Assembly: GCA_938028725.1 (NCBI GenBank)
Contig: CALIMH010000001.1
Span: 62,001 to 126,000 of the forward strand
From: an uncultured Anaerolineae bacterium
GTDB lineage: Bacteria; Chloroflexota; Anaerolineae; J036; Brachytrichaceae
Direction of reading: 5' to 3'
DNA: 64,000 nt
The notes beneath the pieces are model-generated. The model was not told the DNA's origin and made no database searches. It worked only from the letters and a program-made list of their open reading frames with translations. Both the position numbers and the translations under genes were made by a program. Numbering within the stretch: position 1 is the stretch's first letter; every line of letters starts with the position of its first letter. Below are positions 19,885 through 28,164 of this stretch, one piece after another.

Positions 19885-20340
19885 ATGTTCAAGCGAATCC
19901 TTGTGCCTCTTGATGGTTCGTCCTTCTCAGAGGCCGCGTTGCAGCCGGCTTTGGAAATGGCCAAGTGCATGGGCAGCACTATTGAGTTGCTGCGCGTAGC
20001 GATCCATCCATCGAACTACGTCTATGTTAGCGACCCTGCCACGTTGGCGCAGCTTTACGATAGCGACCGCGCCCACTGCGAGGACTATCTCAAAGATGTC
20101 GTCGCGCGGTTCAAAAGTGCTGGCATCCCCATGCGCTATGCCGTGTTAGATGGCGCGGTGGCGGATTCAATCGTGGACTATGCGATAGATAGCGGTGCCG
20201 ACCTTATCGTGATGTCCACTCATGGACGCACCGGCATGGAGCGCTGGTTGCTGGGTAGCGTCGCGGAGCGGGTTGTGCGTGGCGCCAAGGTGCCCGTCTT
20301 GCTCATTCGCCCCCAGCTTAGCGATTCAACCAAGGCATAA
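19885..20340 (+). CDS. Universal stress protein (UspA family)
   Basis: A 151-residue UspA-fold protein. It opens with MFKRILVPLDGSSFSEAAL and ends with the ATP-binding signature LIVMSTHGRTGMERWLLGSV followed by ER(V)VRGAKVPVLLIR. The GxxG-9x-G(S/T) layout indicates an ATP-binding member. I chose the ATG at 19885 because AGGAGG (19872-19877) sits 7 bases before it. Its place just after a two-component cluster suggests stress-linked control, but no shared promoter is visible. Confidence 0.93.
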   Translation: MFKRILVPLDGSSFSEAALQPALEMAKCMGSTIELLRVAIHPSNYVYVSDPATLAQLYDSDRAHCEDYLKDVVARFKSAGIPMRYAVLDGAVADSIVDYAIDSGADLIVMSTHGRTGMERWLLGSVAERVVRGAKVPVLLIRPQLSDSTKA

Positions 20341-20740
20341 GCCTGAAGCGAGGACATGAGGGGGACTATCCCATCGCTGGGGTAGGCTCCTGCTTGTCGG
20401 CAAATTGTTCGCAGCGCAGGCTGGTCATGGCCGTGCGCGCAAGGGGGAATCGCCGTGCCGATGATGCTCCGATTGCCCTCTGTGAATGCTAAGCTGCGTT
20501 GTGTGGGGTGAGCCCGTCTTGGCCGTCGTCGGAGTGAAGATCAGCCAGACGATGACCTGATGTGAGCTGCAGGAGCGGGCCGCGCTGGAGAGGCGAGAAG
20601 GTGGTGCCAGAACCGCGCAGGTTGTAGGGTGAGTCAAAAGGGCAGAGTGGTCGCTGAGGAGAGGGGGATGGTCAGCCGGTGGCTGTAGCCGAGTTGGAGG
20701 CGCGCGATGAGCGGGGTGACGGTCGTAGGAACTTTCAGGT
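20341..20740. other. Non-coding stretch without recognised content
   Basis: About 400 bases after the universal stress gene. Open frames here are short, lack ribosome binding sites and have no familiar motifs. I looked for tmRNA (often near smpB), RNase P RNA and tRNA T-loop sequences and saw none. Confidence 0.5.
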
Positions 20741-20769
20741 TTGCAATTTGCCAAACTTTGATGTATAAT
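20741..20769 (+). promoter_or_regulatory. Strong sigma-70-type promoter for a small RNA
   Basis: TTGCAA (20741-20746), a 17-base spacer and a perfect TATAAT (20764-20769). This is the best-matching promoter in the window. The local sequence turns AT-rich here against a GC-rich background. No protein-coding frame follows; an intrinsic terminator ends about 90 bases later. Confidence 0.8.
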
Positions 20770-20775
20770 AAGCGT

Positions 20776-20866
20776 TGCAACGGGTAACCCCCGCCTGTTG
20801 CAACCCCCCCAATGGGCGTGTTGCTGGTGCGGATAGTATTGAGTGCACCAGGACACGCTTTTTTTT
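20776..20866 (+). ncRNA. Candidate small RNA of about 90 nt
   Basis: A complete transcription unit without an open frame, bounded by the promoter at 20741-20769 and the terminator at 20816-20866. The predicted RNA has three parts. The 5' hairpin pairs GCAAC (20777-20781) with GTTGC (20797-20801), with an inner GGG-TAA-CCC. A single-stranded linker follows with seven C residues (20804-20810). The terminator hairpin has a U8 tail. The exposed C-run could pair with purine-rich ribosome binding sites, as C-rich sRNAs do in other bacteria, but that is inference. It does not match SRP RNA, 6S RNA or tmRNA as far as I can see. Confidence 0.65.
20816..20866 (+). terminator. Intrinsic terminator with U8
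   Basis: GCGTGT (20816-20821) and CTGGTGC (20824-20830) pair with GCACCAG (20845-20851) and ACACGC (20853-20858): 13 pairs with a small internal bulge and a 14-base loop. Eight T residues follow (20859-20866). It ends one base before the smpB stop codon on the other strand. Confidence 0.92.
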
Positions 20867-20867
20867 G

Positions 20868-21344
20868 CTAAAGTTCGCGCAGGGCGCGTTCGCTTTCACG
20901 CTTGGCAATGGCTTGGCGCTTGTCGTAAAGCTTTTTGCCGCGCGCCAGCGCGATCTCCACTTTGAGCAGCCCTCGCTTCAAGTAAGCGCGCGTGGGGATG
21001 ATGGTGAAGCCGCGGCGGGTGCTGCTGAGAGCCAGCTCAGCGATCTCCTTCTTCTTCAGCAGCAGCTTGCGCTCACGCCGCTCGTCGGCGAGCGCGCCCT
21101 GTCGTGCGAAGCCAGTGCTGTAGGCGTATGGTGGTATCCACGCGCCGATTAGCCAGGCCTCACCATTGCGAATCTTCACGAACGCATCCCGCAAGTCTAT
21201 TTTGCCTTGGCGGATGGACTTGATCTCGCCGCCAGTCAGCACCACGCCGGCCTCGTAACGGTCGAGCAGCTCATAGTCGAACGAGGCTCGGCGGTTGGTG
21301 GCGACTACGTTGACCCCTTCGCGAGGTTGGCCTGTCTTGCTCAT
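20868..21344 (-). CDS. smpB: SsrA-binding protein SmpB
   Basis: Binds tmRNA and guides it to stalled ribosomes for trans-translation. The 158-residue protein shows the full family pattern: NRRASFDYELLDRYEAGVVL, TGGEIKSIRQGKIDLRDAFV, the conserved ANI/AWIPPY region, and a basic C-terminal tail (RGKKLYDKRQAIAKRESERA) that enters the mRNA channel. I use the ATG at 21344, which overlaps the stop of the giant glycosyltransferase gene as ATGA. The longer frame adds 33 unrelated residues. No tmRNA gene was found nearby. Confidence 0.96.
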   Translation of the reverse strand: MSKTGQPREGVNVVATNRRASFDYELLDRYEAGVVLTGGEIKSIRQGKIDLRDAFVKIRNGEAWLIGAWIPPYAYSTGFARQGALADERRERKLLLKKKEIAELALSSTRRGFTIIPTRAYLKRGLLKVEIALARGKKLYDKRQAIAKRESERALREL

Positions 21345-24300
21345 TGCTGGAAGCGCTGATCGTAGATGGGTGAGGCTGTGATGGCCTCGCCAGGGAGCGC
21401 CAAGTCTGCGACCTCGTAGATTGTCACTCGTTCGTTGCGCCACGCGATGCGCAGCTCGCCGTTCTGCAGCAGCGCGTCGAACTTCGCCAAGCCCTGCGCA
21501 CCGTAGTAGATGCGCTCTAGCTCACCTAGCATCACATAGCGCGGCTGGTAGCGCCGCAGAAGCTGGCGCGCCACATCCAAATCGTCGGTGCGGTAGAACA
21601 AGCTCACATCGCTGTCGCGAGCGTACACCACGTGGTCGCCCAACGCAGCGCGCTGCTGGCGTTGATGCCACTGCCAGCCGATCACTGCCGGCAGGCCGGT
21701 GTAGATCGAGAAGCGGTTGCCCCAGCGATATAACGCGCCGCCGGTAGTGCCCTCCAGAATGGTGGGCGAGCCGCTCACGTGTTGTTGCAGCCACCGGATC
21801 GCCTCCTCATCGTCGCGGAGGGGAAAGCGATAAACGATTTCGTTCACGGCCTCAAGCCGTTCGGCAAAGCGCATAAAGGCCATGCCATCCAAACCGCGTG
21901 GTGCATCGTGTGTGTAACGGTCGTTGATCTTTGCAGGTATGGCGAAGGCTGGATACAGCGCTGCGAGAAATGTGGCCACCCCTACCGCCCCAAAGAAGCC
22001 GGCGCGGGCTAGGCGGGCAAGCGGCGAAGGGGCCGCCAGGTCACGCAGCCACGCTGACACGCGCACCAGCGCCACGCCTGCTGCTACACCCAGGATCAGC
22101 CAAGCCTGAATGTAGAACTTGAACACCGTGTTCATGCGCGCGACGTCGCCGCGCAGCACAAACAGCTCCACAAATAGCGTCAACCCCCAAGCACCGCCGG
22201 CCAGCAGCCACAGCAGGCGCTCGCCACTCGGTTGGACGCCCGGCCGCAACGCTGCGCGCAGGCTCAGCGCTAGGAGCGGCACAGACAGCAGCGCCGTGGG
22301 TACGCCTGCCAGCGCGATGACGCTGCCGGCCACTAGCGCGAGCAGCAGCGCGGCACGACCGGTCGCCTGCTGCAGATGCTGTACGACAAGCCAGGCAGCA
22401 AGCGGCAAAATGAACAGGCCATAGATGGTGAGGTAAGTGTTGATCTGGGTGCGCTCGTTCTCCCAGGGGATGACCTCGTTGTAGGCCGAGCCGAAATGCG
22501 CCAAGTAGGGCACAATAGCTGCTCGTCCTAACGCCACAAATGCTAGCCCCCACGGCACGGTGTGCCATGCAGCAAGCGCTGCGCTGCGTGGGCTGAGTTT
22601 GCCGCCGAGCTGATCCAGCTTTCCCAGCCATAGCCCGGCCAGACCCACCAGCAGTAGGGTGGGATAGTCCCACGAGTTGGTCGCCCACAACAGCCCCACC
22701 ACTCCTGCACCAAGCGCCACAGTAGGGAGGTTGATGTTGCCCAGCGCGAACATCAGTGCAAGCCCAAGCGCAAGATACACCAGCGGCATGGCCATCATGT
22801 GAGCGTGCAGGTCCGCGTAGAGGAAAGTGAAGAGTGGAAACTCCGCGATCCACACTTCTGGCGAAGGGCGGGTCGGATTCCAGTACGGCCAGTTGGGGTA
22901 GATCGGCAGCGGCGCGCCGCCGAGCCAGCGCACGAAGCCATTCAGCAACGCGAGAGGCGCCGGCGTGCCCTCCTCAATGCCGCCCAGCTTCTCCCAAGCA
23001 GGGCCGACAACGCGGATTTCGTCGCCGTTGCCGAGGTAGGCGACGAACGCCATGGCGCACAGGCCGGCAGCGAGGATGCCGGCGCGGCTGGCGACTGCGC
23101 CGCGAGCGGCGGCGTAGCATGCCATGCCCAGCCCAAAGGCGCCGACGGCCACCATGCCGAACAACGTGGGGATGATGATGTTGTAAGCCACCGCCGGCGT
23201 GATGCCCAGCGCTTTAACCGGTGCGCCCACCAGCACCCAGCCGAAGTAGTAATAGTTGATGTAGCCGCCGGCGAACCATGGGTCTTGCGGTGGAAACCAC
23301 GTTGCCCTCAGCACCGAGTTGAAGTAGGCGAAGTCCATCGGCTTTTCGCCGCCCATGTAGGGATGCCACAAGTCAGGGTTGCCGGCGCGGATGAGCAAAA
23401 AGCAAACAAACGAGCAGATAAACACCGCCTCAGCTGCCAGTATGGCCCAGCGGTCTCGCCGGAGTATGGCAAAGACCAGCTCGCGGTGCAGGTGGCCCAC
23501 AAGCGCCCCGGCGATCAGCACCGTCCCAATCACTGCCCAAATGACTGGCCGCGTGAAGGGCGCAAGGCGTGCGCTGGCCAGCAGCCACGTCGTCCAGGCC
23601 ACCAGCGCAAAGCCCAGCGTGAAGGCGAGCGCCAATCCCAGTGCTCCTATCGGCAGGTGTGCCTGGAGGCGGCTTGTGACCAGCGGGCGCGCAAGAGCCA
23701 CGTAAAGCATGAAGGCAGCTATACCGAGGGCGTGAGTCAGCGCCATCCAAGCGAGCACAGCCAGCAGCTCCGACCGGTTGAGCGGTGAGCTTGCAGGGAA
23801 CAGCTCGCTCCAAGTGCCGCCGGCCTGCTGGTCGCGCAAGGTGAGGTCGTCGAGCAGCAGGCCGCCGGGGGCGTTGGCCGCGTCGCGAGGTGATTGGCGG
23901 CGCATCACGGAGAAGTCGGCTGCGCCCAGCAGCGCCTCGGCGCGGGCGCGGTTATAGCGTGGCGTCTTGCGAAAGATCAGCACGCGCGGGTGGTCGTAAA
24001 CCGAGTACGCCTCTTCAGCCGGGGGATAGGGCAGCATGAAGCCGAGCGGCGTGCCGGCGGTGTGTGGCGTGCGCACGAGGAGTTGCGGCATCTCCTGGCT
24101 GTTGAACACCAACGGACCGAGGCGAGGGAAACGGTGAAAATCCGCCGCCAGCTCGAAGCCCAGTTCGCCGCTGAAGAGCGCGCGATAATAGCGCGTGGTC
24201 ATCGGATAGCGCCACGGCAAGCGCGGGATAGATGCGTACAGCCGGTTGCTGGACAGCGCGATGTAGTCGGCCTCATCCAGCCAATCGAGCATATGCAGCA

Positions 24301-26299
24301 GCTTCTCCGGCGTGTCGTCGTTGTAGTTTTGCATTTGCCCGTCGCTGCTGGTGCTCAGGCCGCGGTAGTAGCTGCCGAATGGGTCGCGGCCATCCAAACG
24401 TTGGGGCAAAGCGTCGTCCCAGTGCTCATTGGCGATCACGCTGGTGCGGGCGCGTAGCGGCCCACCGCGCAGCGCAGTTAGCTCCACAAGGTAGCGCTGT
24501 TGGGGCGCTAGGCGGACAGCCCCGAAGAAGAGGTGTGGCTGCTCTGCGTTCACCTGCCCACGAGCCAAGCCGACAGTCTCACCGCTGGCCATCTCGCGCA
24601 GGCGCGCCTCAACGAGTGCGCTGCCGATGAGGTAGTTCAGCGTCAGCCGCAACGTGCCATCGTGGGCTGCTTGGATAAACTCCGCCGGCAACGGCACAGC
24701 TTGCGGTGGTGCACCTTCAGCCAGCGTCAACTCACGCACAGGGAGCTGAGCCGGTGGCGCGTGATGTTCCCACTGGGCCGTGAGCGCGGTGGGCACGTGC
24801 GCATACATCCAGCGCGAGGCCTCCACGCGCGTGATCTCGCCCTCGTAGATGTGCAGGAAGGCGTAGGTCCAGACTACCGCGCCGGCTGTGCCGATTGCTG
24901 CCGGCAGCGCGCGCAACAGGCGCGAGCGCCATCGCAGCCACGCCGCCCAGGCTCCATACGCAGCAAGGATCGCCAGGAAAGGATAGATTGGCAGCAAGTA
25001 GCGGATGGATTTGGTCCACTGAGTTCCTTGGTAGAGGAAATAGCCGACTGTCCAAGCCAGGACCGGCAGCAGCACCCACCAGCGTCGGCCTCGCGCGAGC
25101 TGTCGAGCAGCGTAGGCAAGCCCGCCCAGCGCAACCGCTGCTAGCGGCACGCCCATCCCCCAGAACACGATGTTCACCAGCGGAAAAACCACCGGCATGC
25201 GGTGGGCCCACTGGATGCCAAACGGCGCGTCAATTGTGCCGTTGACGAAGCCCTGCGCGAGCTGGAGCTGTTGCAACCAACGCGCCGATGGGGTGAACAC
25301 CTCGCGCAACGGCGATGGCAACCCCACGCCAACCTGACAGACCAACCGCAGCCCGCCCTCAGGCAAGCCCAGGCAGGCTTGTGCAGTCAACTCCGCCTCT
25401 GCTGTGCTCAGGCCAACAAAAGCGTAGGGCTGGGCGACGCGAAAAGCAGCGAACGCGCATGCTCCTGCCAGCACCAACCCACTCACCACCGCAGCCAGTG
25501 CGCGGCCCCAATGTGCCTGCGAGCGCTGCAACATGATCAAGGCGCACAGTGCGAGGAGCAAGCCGATCGGCCAGGTGCTGATCTTGCTAGCCAGCGCCAA
25601 GCCTGCCGTCAGCCCAGCCAGCGCCAAGCCCCCGACCCGCGCGATGGCTTGTGGCGTGGTGGCGGGTGGTTTGAGTGCCCCGGTGGCGAAGTAGATGCTG
25701 AGCGCAACAAACAGGTTGGCTGTGGCGTCCACGGTGAAGTAGTGTGCTTGCTGGATGTGCAGCGCGGTGAACGTCGCTAACACAGCGGCCAACAGGCCGA
25801 CCCGCCAGCCCATCAATCGCCTCCCTAGCCAATACACCACCAGCACCGTAAATGTGTCGGCCAGCGCCGACATCCAGCGCCCAACCAGGGTCAACAACCC
25901 AAAGCTGATGAATTCCCCTTGGCGGCAGTTGCGGGCATAGTCACCCAACGCTACCGTGCTGATCAAGCGCGGCAGCAGCGCGCGCACGGGTTCGCAGCCC
26001 TGGTCAAAGAACTCGCCCAAGTAGCGGCCGAGGAACAGCGGCAGTGTGCCATAGACGTAGGCGCGCCCCCAATCGGTGTTGAAAGGGTTGAGCGGCGACG
26101 AGCCAGAGTCAAAGTAGGCACGCACGCCCGACGGCGGGCTGAGCAGCCCGGCCAGTACCGCTATGTAGCGCTCATCGGGATGCAGGTTGCGGCCCTGATC
26201 CCAGTTCAAGTCGTGAGTGCGCAGCAGCAGCGCTACAGCAAGCGTCAACAGCAGCACAGCGCTGCGCCATGCAGCCGACCTTCGGGGCAAACCGATCAT
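21341..26299 (-). CDS. Giant membrane protein: GT39-like half joined to a DUF2298 (YYY) half
   Basis: A 1652-residue polytopic membrane protein. The N-terminal half resembles family-39 (PMT-like) glycosyltransferases: early acidic motif DLNWDQGRNLHPDERY, many membrane helices to about residue 480, then a large extracytoplasmic beta-rich region. The C-terminal half, from about residue 830, is a DUF2298 domain with KPMDFAYFNSVLRATWFPP, GGYINYYYFGWVL near residue 1016 and AEFPLFTFLYADLHAHMMAM. DUF2298 proteins are known mainly from Chloroflexota and archaea. They are thought to act in polyprenol-linked glycan transfer; the sugar and acceptor are unknown. It is probably leaderless (-10 box 11 bases before the ATG) and is coupled to smpB. 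Confidence 0.85.
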   Translation of the reverse strand: MIGLPRRSAAWRSAVLLLTLAVALLLRTHDLNWDQGRNLHPDERYIAVLAGLLSPPSGVRAYFDSGSSPLNPFNTDWGRAYVYGTLPLFLGRYLGEFFDQGCEPVRALLPRLISTVALGDYARNCRQGEFISFGLLTLVGRWMSALADTFTVLVVYWLGRRLMGWRVGLLAAVLATFTALHIQQAHYFTVDATANLFVALSIYFATGALKPPATTPQAIARVGGLALAGLTAGLALASKISTWPIGLLLALCALIMLQRSQAHWGRALAAVVSGLVLAGACAFAAFRVAQPYAFVGLSTAEAELTAQACLGLPEGGLRLVCQVGVGLPSPLREVFTPSARWLQQLQLAQGFVNGTIDAPFGIQWAHRMPVVFPLVNIVFWGMGVPLAAVALGGLAYAARQLARGRRWWVLLPVLAWTVGYFLYQGTQWTKSIRYLLPIYPFLAILAAYGAWAAWLRWRSRLLRALPAAIGTAGAVVWTYAFLHIYEGEITRVEASRWMYAHVPTALTAQWEHHAPPAQLPVRELTLAEGAPPQAVPLPAEFIQAAHDGTLRLTLNYLIGSALVEARLREMASGETVGLARGQVNAEQPHLFFGAVRLAPQQRYLVELTALRGGPLRARTSVIANEHWDDALPQRLDGRDPFGSYYRGLSTSSDGQMQNYNDDTPEKLLHMLDWLDEADYIALSSNRLYASIPRLPWRYPMTTRYYRALFSGELGFELAADFHRFPRLGPLVFNSQEMPQLLVRTPHTAGTPLGFMLPYPPAEEAYSVYDHPRVLIFRKTPRYNRARAEALLGAADFSVMRRQSPRDAANAPGGLLLDDLTLRDQQAGGTWSELFPASSPLNRSELLAVLAWMALTHALGIAAFMLYVALARPLVTSRLQAHLPIGALGLALAFTLGFALVAWTTWLLASARLAPFTRPVIWAVIGTVLIAGALVGHLHRELVFAILRRDRWAILAAEAVFICSFVCFLLIRAGNPDLWHPYMGGEKPMDFAYFNSVLRATWFPPQDPWFAGGYINYYYFGWVLVGAPVKALGITPAVAYNIIIPTLFGMVAVGAFGLGMACYAAARGAVASRAGILAAGLCAMAFVAYLGNGDEIRVVGPAWEKLGGIEEGTPAPLALLNGFVRWLGGAPLPIYPNWPYWNPTRPSPEVWIAEFPLFTFLYADLHAHMMAMPLVYLALGLALMFALGNINLPTVALGAGVVGLLWATNSWDYPTLLLVGLAGLWLGKLDQLGGKLSPRSAALAAWHTVPWGLAFVALGRAAIVPYLAHFGSAYNEVIPWENERTQINTYLTIYGLFILPLAAWLVVQHLQQATGRAALLLALVAGSVIALAGVPTALLSVPLLALSLRAALRPGVQPSGERLLWLLAGGAWGLTLFVELFVLRGDVARMNTVFKFYIQAWLILGVAAGVALVRVSAWLRDLAAPSPLARLARAGFFGAVGVATFLAALYPAFAIPAKINDRYTHDAPRGLDGMAFMRFAERLEAVNEIVYRFPLRDDEEAIRWLQQHVSGSPTILEGTTGGALYRWGNRFSIYTGLPAVIGWQWHQRQQRAALGDHVVYARDSDVSLFYRTDDLDVARQLLRRYQPRYVMLGELERIYYGAQGLAKFDALLQNGELRIAWRNERVTIYEVADLALPGEAITASPIYDQRFQQ

Positions 26300-26310
26300 G
26301 CAATGCGCCG

Positions 26311-26316
26311 ATTGTA
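26311..26316 (-). promoter_or_regulatory. -10-like box close to the GT39-DUF2298 start
   Basis: TACAAT on the minus strand ends 11 bases before the ATG at 26299, with no ribosome binding site between. Confidence 0.4.
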
Positions 26317-26376
26317 GCTAATCACCATTCCCATCCTTTGCGCTTTCTCGCATTGGTGCGTCCTTTGGCTCTTGTC

Positions 26377-28164
26377 TCACTCCACGCTGAACGCGATGAA
26401 CTCGCGCCCATCGCACAATGTGCCTTCCATCACTGCAGACCGGCCGTTGGGGTATAGCGCTGTCAATGTGCCGAGCGAGGCTTGGTCGGCAGGGTGCAAG
26501 ATGAACAAACCTTTGCCGCTGCGCAGTCGCACAGTGCTCACATCGGGCAAGTTGACGCTGGCACCCACCACATTCTTGAAGTGGATGTCCCCAAGCCACA
26601 CGCCAACCGCGCGGCTGTCCACCCAGTGCGGATAGCTGACCAGCCAGGCATCGGCAGGGTCATGGCCGGCGGCGACCCACCGCTGGATGGTGTGGGCGAT
26701 GTCGCTGGCGTTTTGGGCGCGCCGGCAATACTGCTCGGCGTAGTCTACAAACACGCGCTGGTAGTTGAGACCAGTCACCGCTGCGACCACACTGACAGCC
26801 AAGGCGCCGGCCAGCGGGCCTAGCCGTTTCGAGAGGCGTGCGAGCAGCGCGGCCACTGGCAGCGCGCACAACACCATCACCGCTGGCAGCGCGCCGACCG
26901 CGCGGCCGGCGCTAGGGTTCTCGCGGGGAAAGGCCAAGCTGAGAGCCGAGGGTAGCAGCAGCACCAGCACCGTCAGCGGCAGGGCGGCCAACAGTGTGTC
27001 GCGCCGGCGCAAGCCACGCACCACGGCCATCACCATGCCCATCGGCAGGAGCGCGCCGAGCAGCGGGTCTAGCACCGGCCGATACTGCAAGTTGGACACC
27101 CACGTCTCATCGCCGATAACGTGGAACATCAGCGCCGCGCGTGCCAAGTTGCTCGCCAAAATGGCCAGCGGCGGGCCAGGGAGCGGCTGCTCCACCTCAC
27201 CCAGGCGGGTGGCGGCGCGGTAGAGGAACATGGCCGGCTGGTCAACGGCGTAGCGCAACAGGGGCACGGCCACCAGCACCGCCATCACCCCACTCATGCC
27301 GGCGCCGATCAACAGCTCACGGGCGGCCTTGGACATCGGGCGACGCAGGCTGAGCGCTTGGGCGAGCAGCAGCACCGCGAAGACCAGCGGGAAGAAGCGA
27401 AACGGGCTGTAGCCTTGTAACCCCACACCGATGGCGACGCCGGCGCTGAGCATGGCGTTGCGGCTGCGCGACCGCAACGCCCGTGTGGTCAGCCACAGCG
27501 CCCAAGCCACCATGGTGGCGTTCAGGCCAGCGCGCAGCCCAAAGCGCTGCACCAACACCCCCCAGCTCGCCACACCAGCGAATGCCATCGCCAGCGCGCC
27601 GGCGCGCCAATCCCACAGCTCGCGGCCCAGCAGAAACACCGCCGGTAGGCCGAGCAGGCCGATCAGCGCCGTGCCGAGCTTGAGCGCCAGGAAGTCGGGC
27701 TGCAAACCCAACAGTCGAATCAGCGCTGCTGTCCAGTAGAACTGGAATGGCTCGCGGCCGGTGTTGCGCTCGAAGAAGATCGGCGTGCGGCCGGCGAGCA
27801 CATCAAGCACATCGAGCAGCTTTTCGGCGTGGTCGCTGTTCATGTCGCGCGGCAAGTCTGCAAGCTGGTGGAAACGAAAGAACGCCCCCAGCCCTAGGGC
27901 GCCGATGAACAACAACGCCGGCAACATTGGGAGGCGTTGCTGCTGCATAGAGGGACGCGTAGCGCAAGCCAGCCCCCAGCCAGCCACGCCGATCAGCCAC
28001 GTCGCCACACCAGCGGGGCGATAGGTGTTATCGCCGCTGAGGAGGAAAGCCAGCACACCACCCAACAGCCCGAGCGCAGCAAGGATAGCGCGCCCGTAGT
28101 GGGTTGCAAGTGCCTGTGGTAAATGGGGTTGTGTGGAGCTGCGAGCGATAGCGGAGCGCTTCAC
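26377..28164 (-). CDS. GT39-family membrane glycosyltransferase
   Basis: A 595-residue integral membrane protein with about twelve hydrophobic segments and a short C-terminal extracytoplasmic domain. The first loop after helix 3 carries the acidic motif DMNSDHAEKL typical of ArnT/PMT-like (GT-C) glycosyltransferases. It is followed by NTGREPFQFYWTAALIRLLG, the usual second conserved loop. These enzymes transfer a sugar from a polyprenyl-phosphate donor to a lipid or protein. The start is a GTG that overlaps the previous gene's stop (GTGA, 28161-28164), so it is coupled to the AlbA_2 regulator. Donor and acceptor are unknown. Confidence 0.8.
   Translation of the reverse strand: MKRSAIARSSTQPHLPQALATHYGRAILAALGLLGGVLAFLLSGDNTYRPAGVATWLIGVAGWGLACATRPSMQQQRLPMLPALLFIGALGLGAFFRFHQLADLPRDMNSDHAEKLLDVLDVLAGRTPIFFERNTGREPFQFYWTAALIRLLGLQPDFLALKLGTALIGLLGLPAVFLLGRELWDWRAGALAMAFAGVASWGVLVQRFGLRAGLNATMVAWALWLTTRALRSRSRNAMLSAGVAIGVGLQGYSPFRFFPLVFAVLLLAQALSLRRPMSKAARELLIGAGMSGVMAVLVAVPLLRYAVDQPAMFLYRAATRLGEVEQPLPGPPLAILASNLARAALMFHVIGDETWVSNLQYRPVLDPLLGALLPMGMVMAVVRGLRRRDTLLAALPLTVLVLLLPSALSLAFPRENPSAGRAVGALPAVMVLCALPVAALLARLSKRLGPLAGALAVSVVAAVTGLNYQRVFVDYAEQYCRRAQNASDIAHTIQRWVAAGHDPADAWLVSYPHWVDSRAVGVWLGDIHFKNVVGASVNLPDVSTVRLRSGKGLFILHPADQASLGTLTALYPNGRSAVMEGTLCDGREFIAFSVE

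Noticed and set aside
20425-20856. 143-residue open frame opposite the sRNA region
   Set aside because: Pro/Ser/Thr-rich, crosses a clear promoter and terminator of the other strand, and has no start signal.
20776-20866. SRP RNA or 6S RNA as identity of the small RNA
   Set aside because: The conserved GGAAGCAGCC-type SRP loop is absent, and the RNA is only about half the length of 6S RNA with no long central bubble.
20341-20867. tmRNA gene next to smpB
   Set aside because: No tRNA-like T-loop (GGTTCGA), no GGGG/CCACCA ends and no tag-like frame; the sRNA unit is far too short.
22799-23788. 329-residue open frame antisense to the giant glycosyltransferase
   Set aside because: Arg/Gln/His-rich shadow frame without any recognisable domain.
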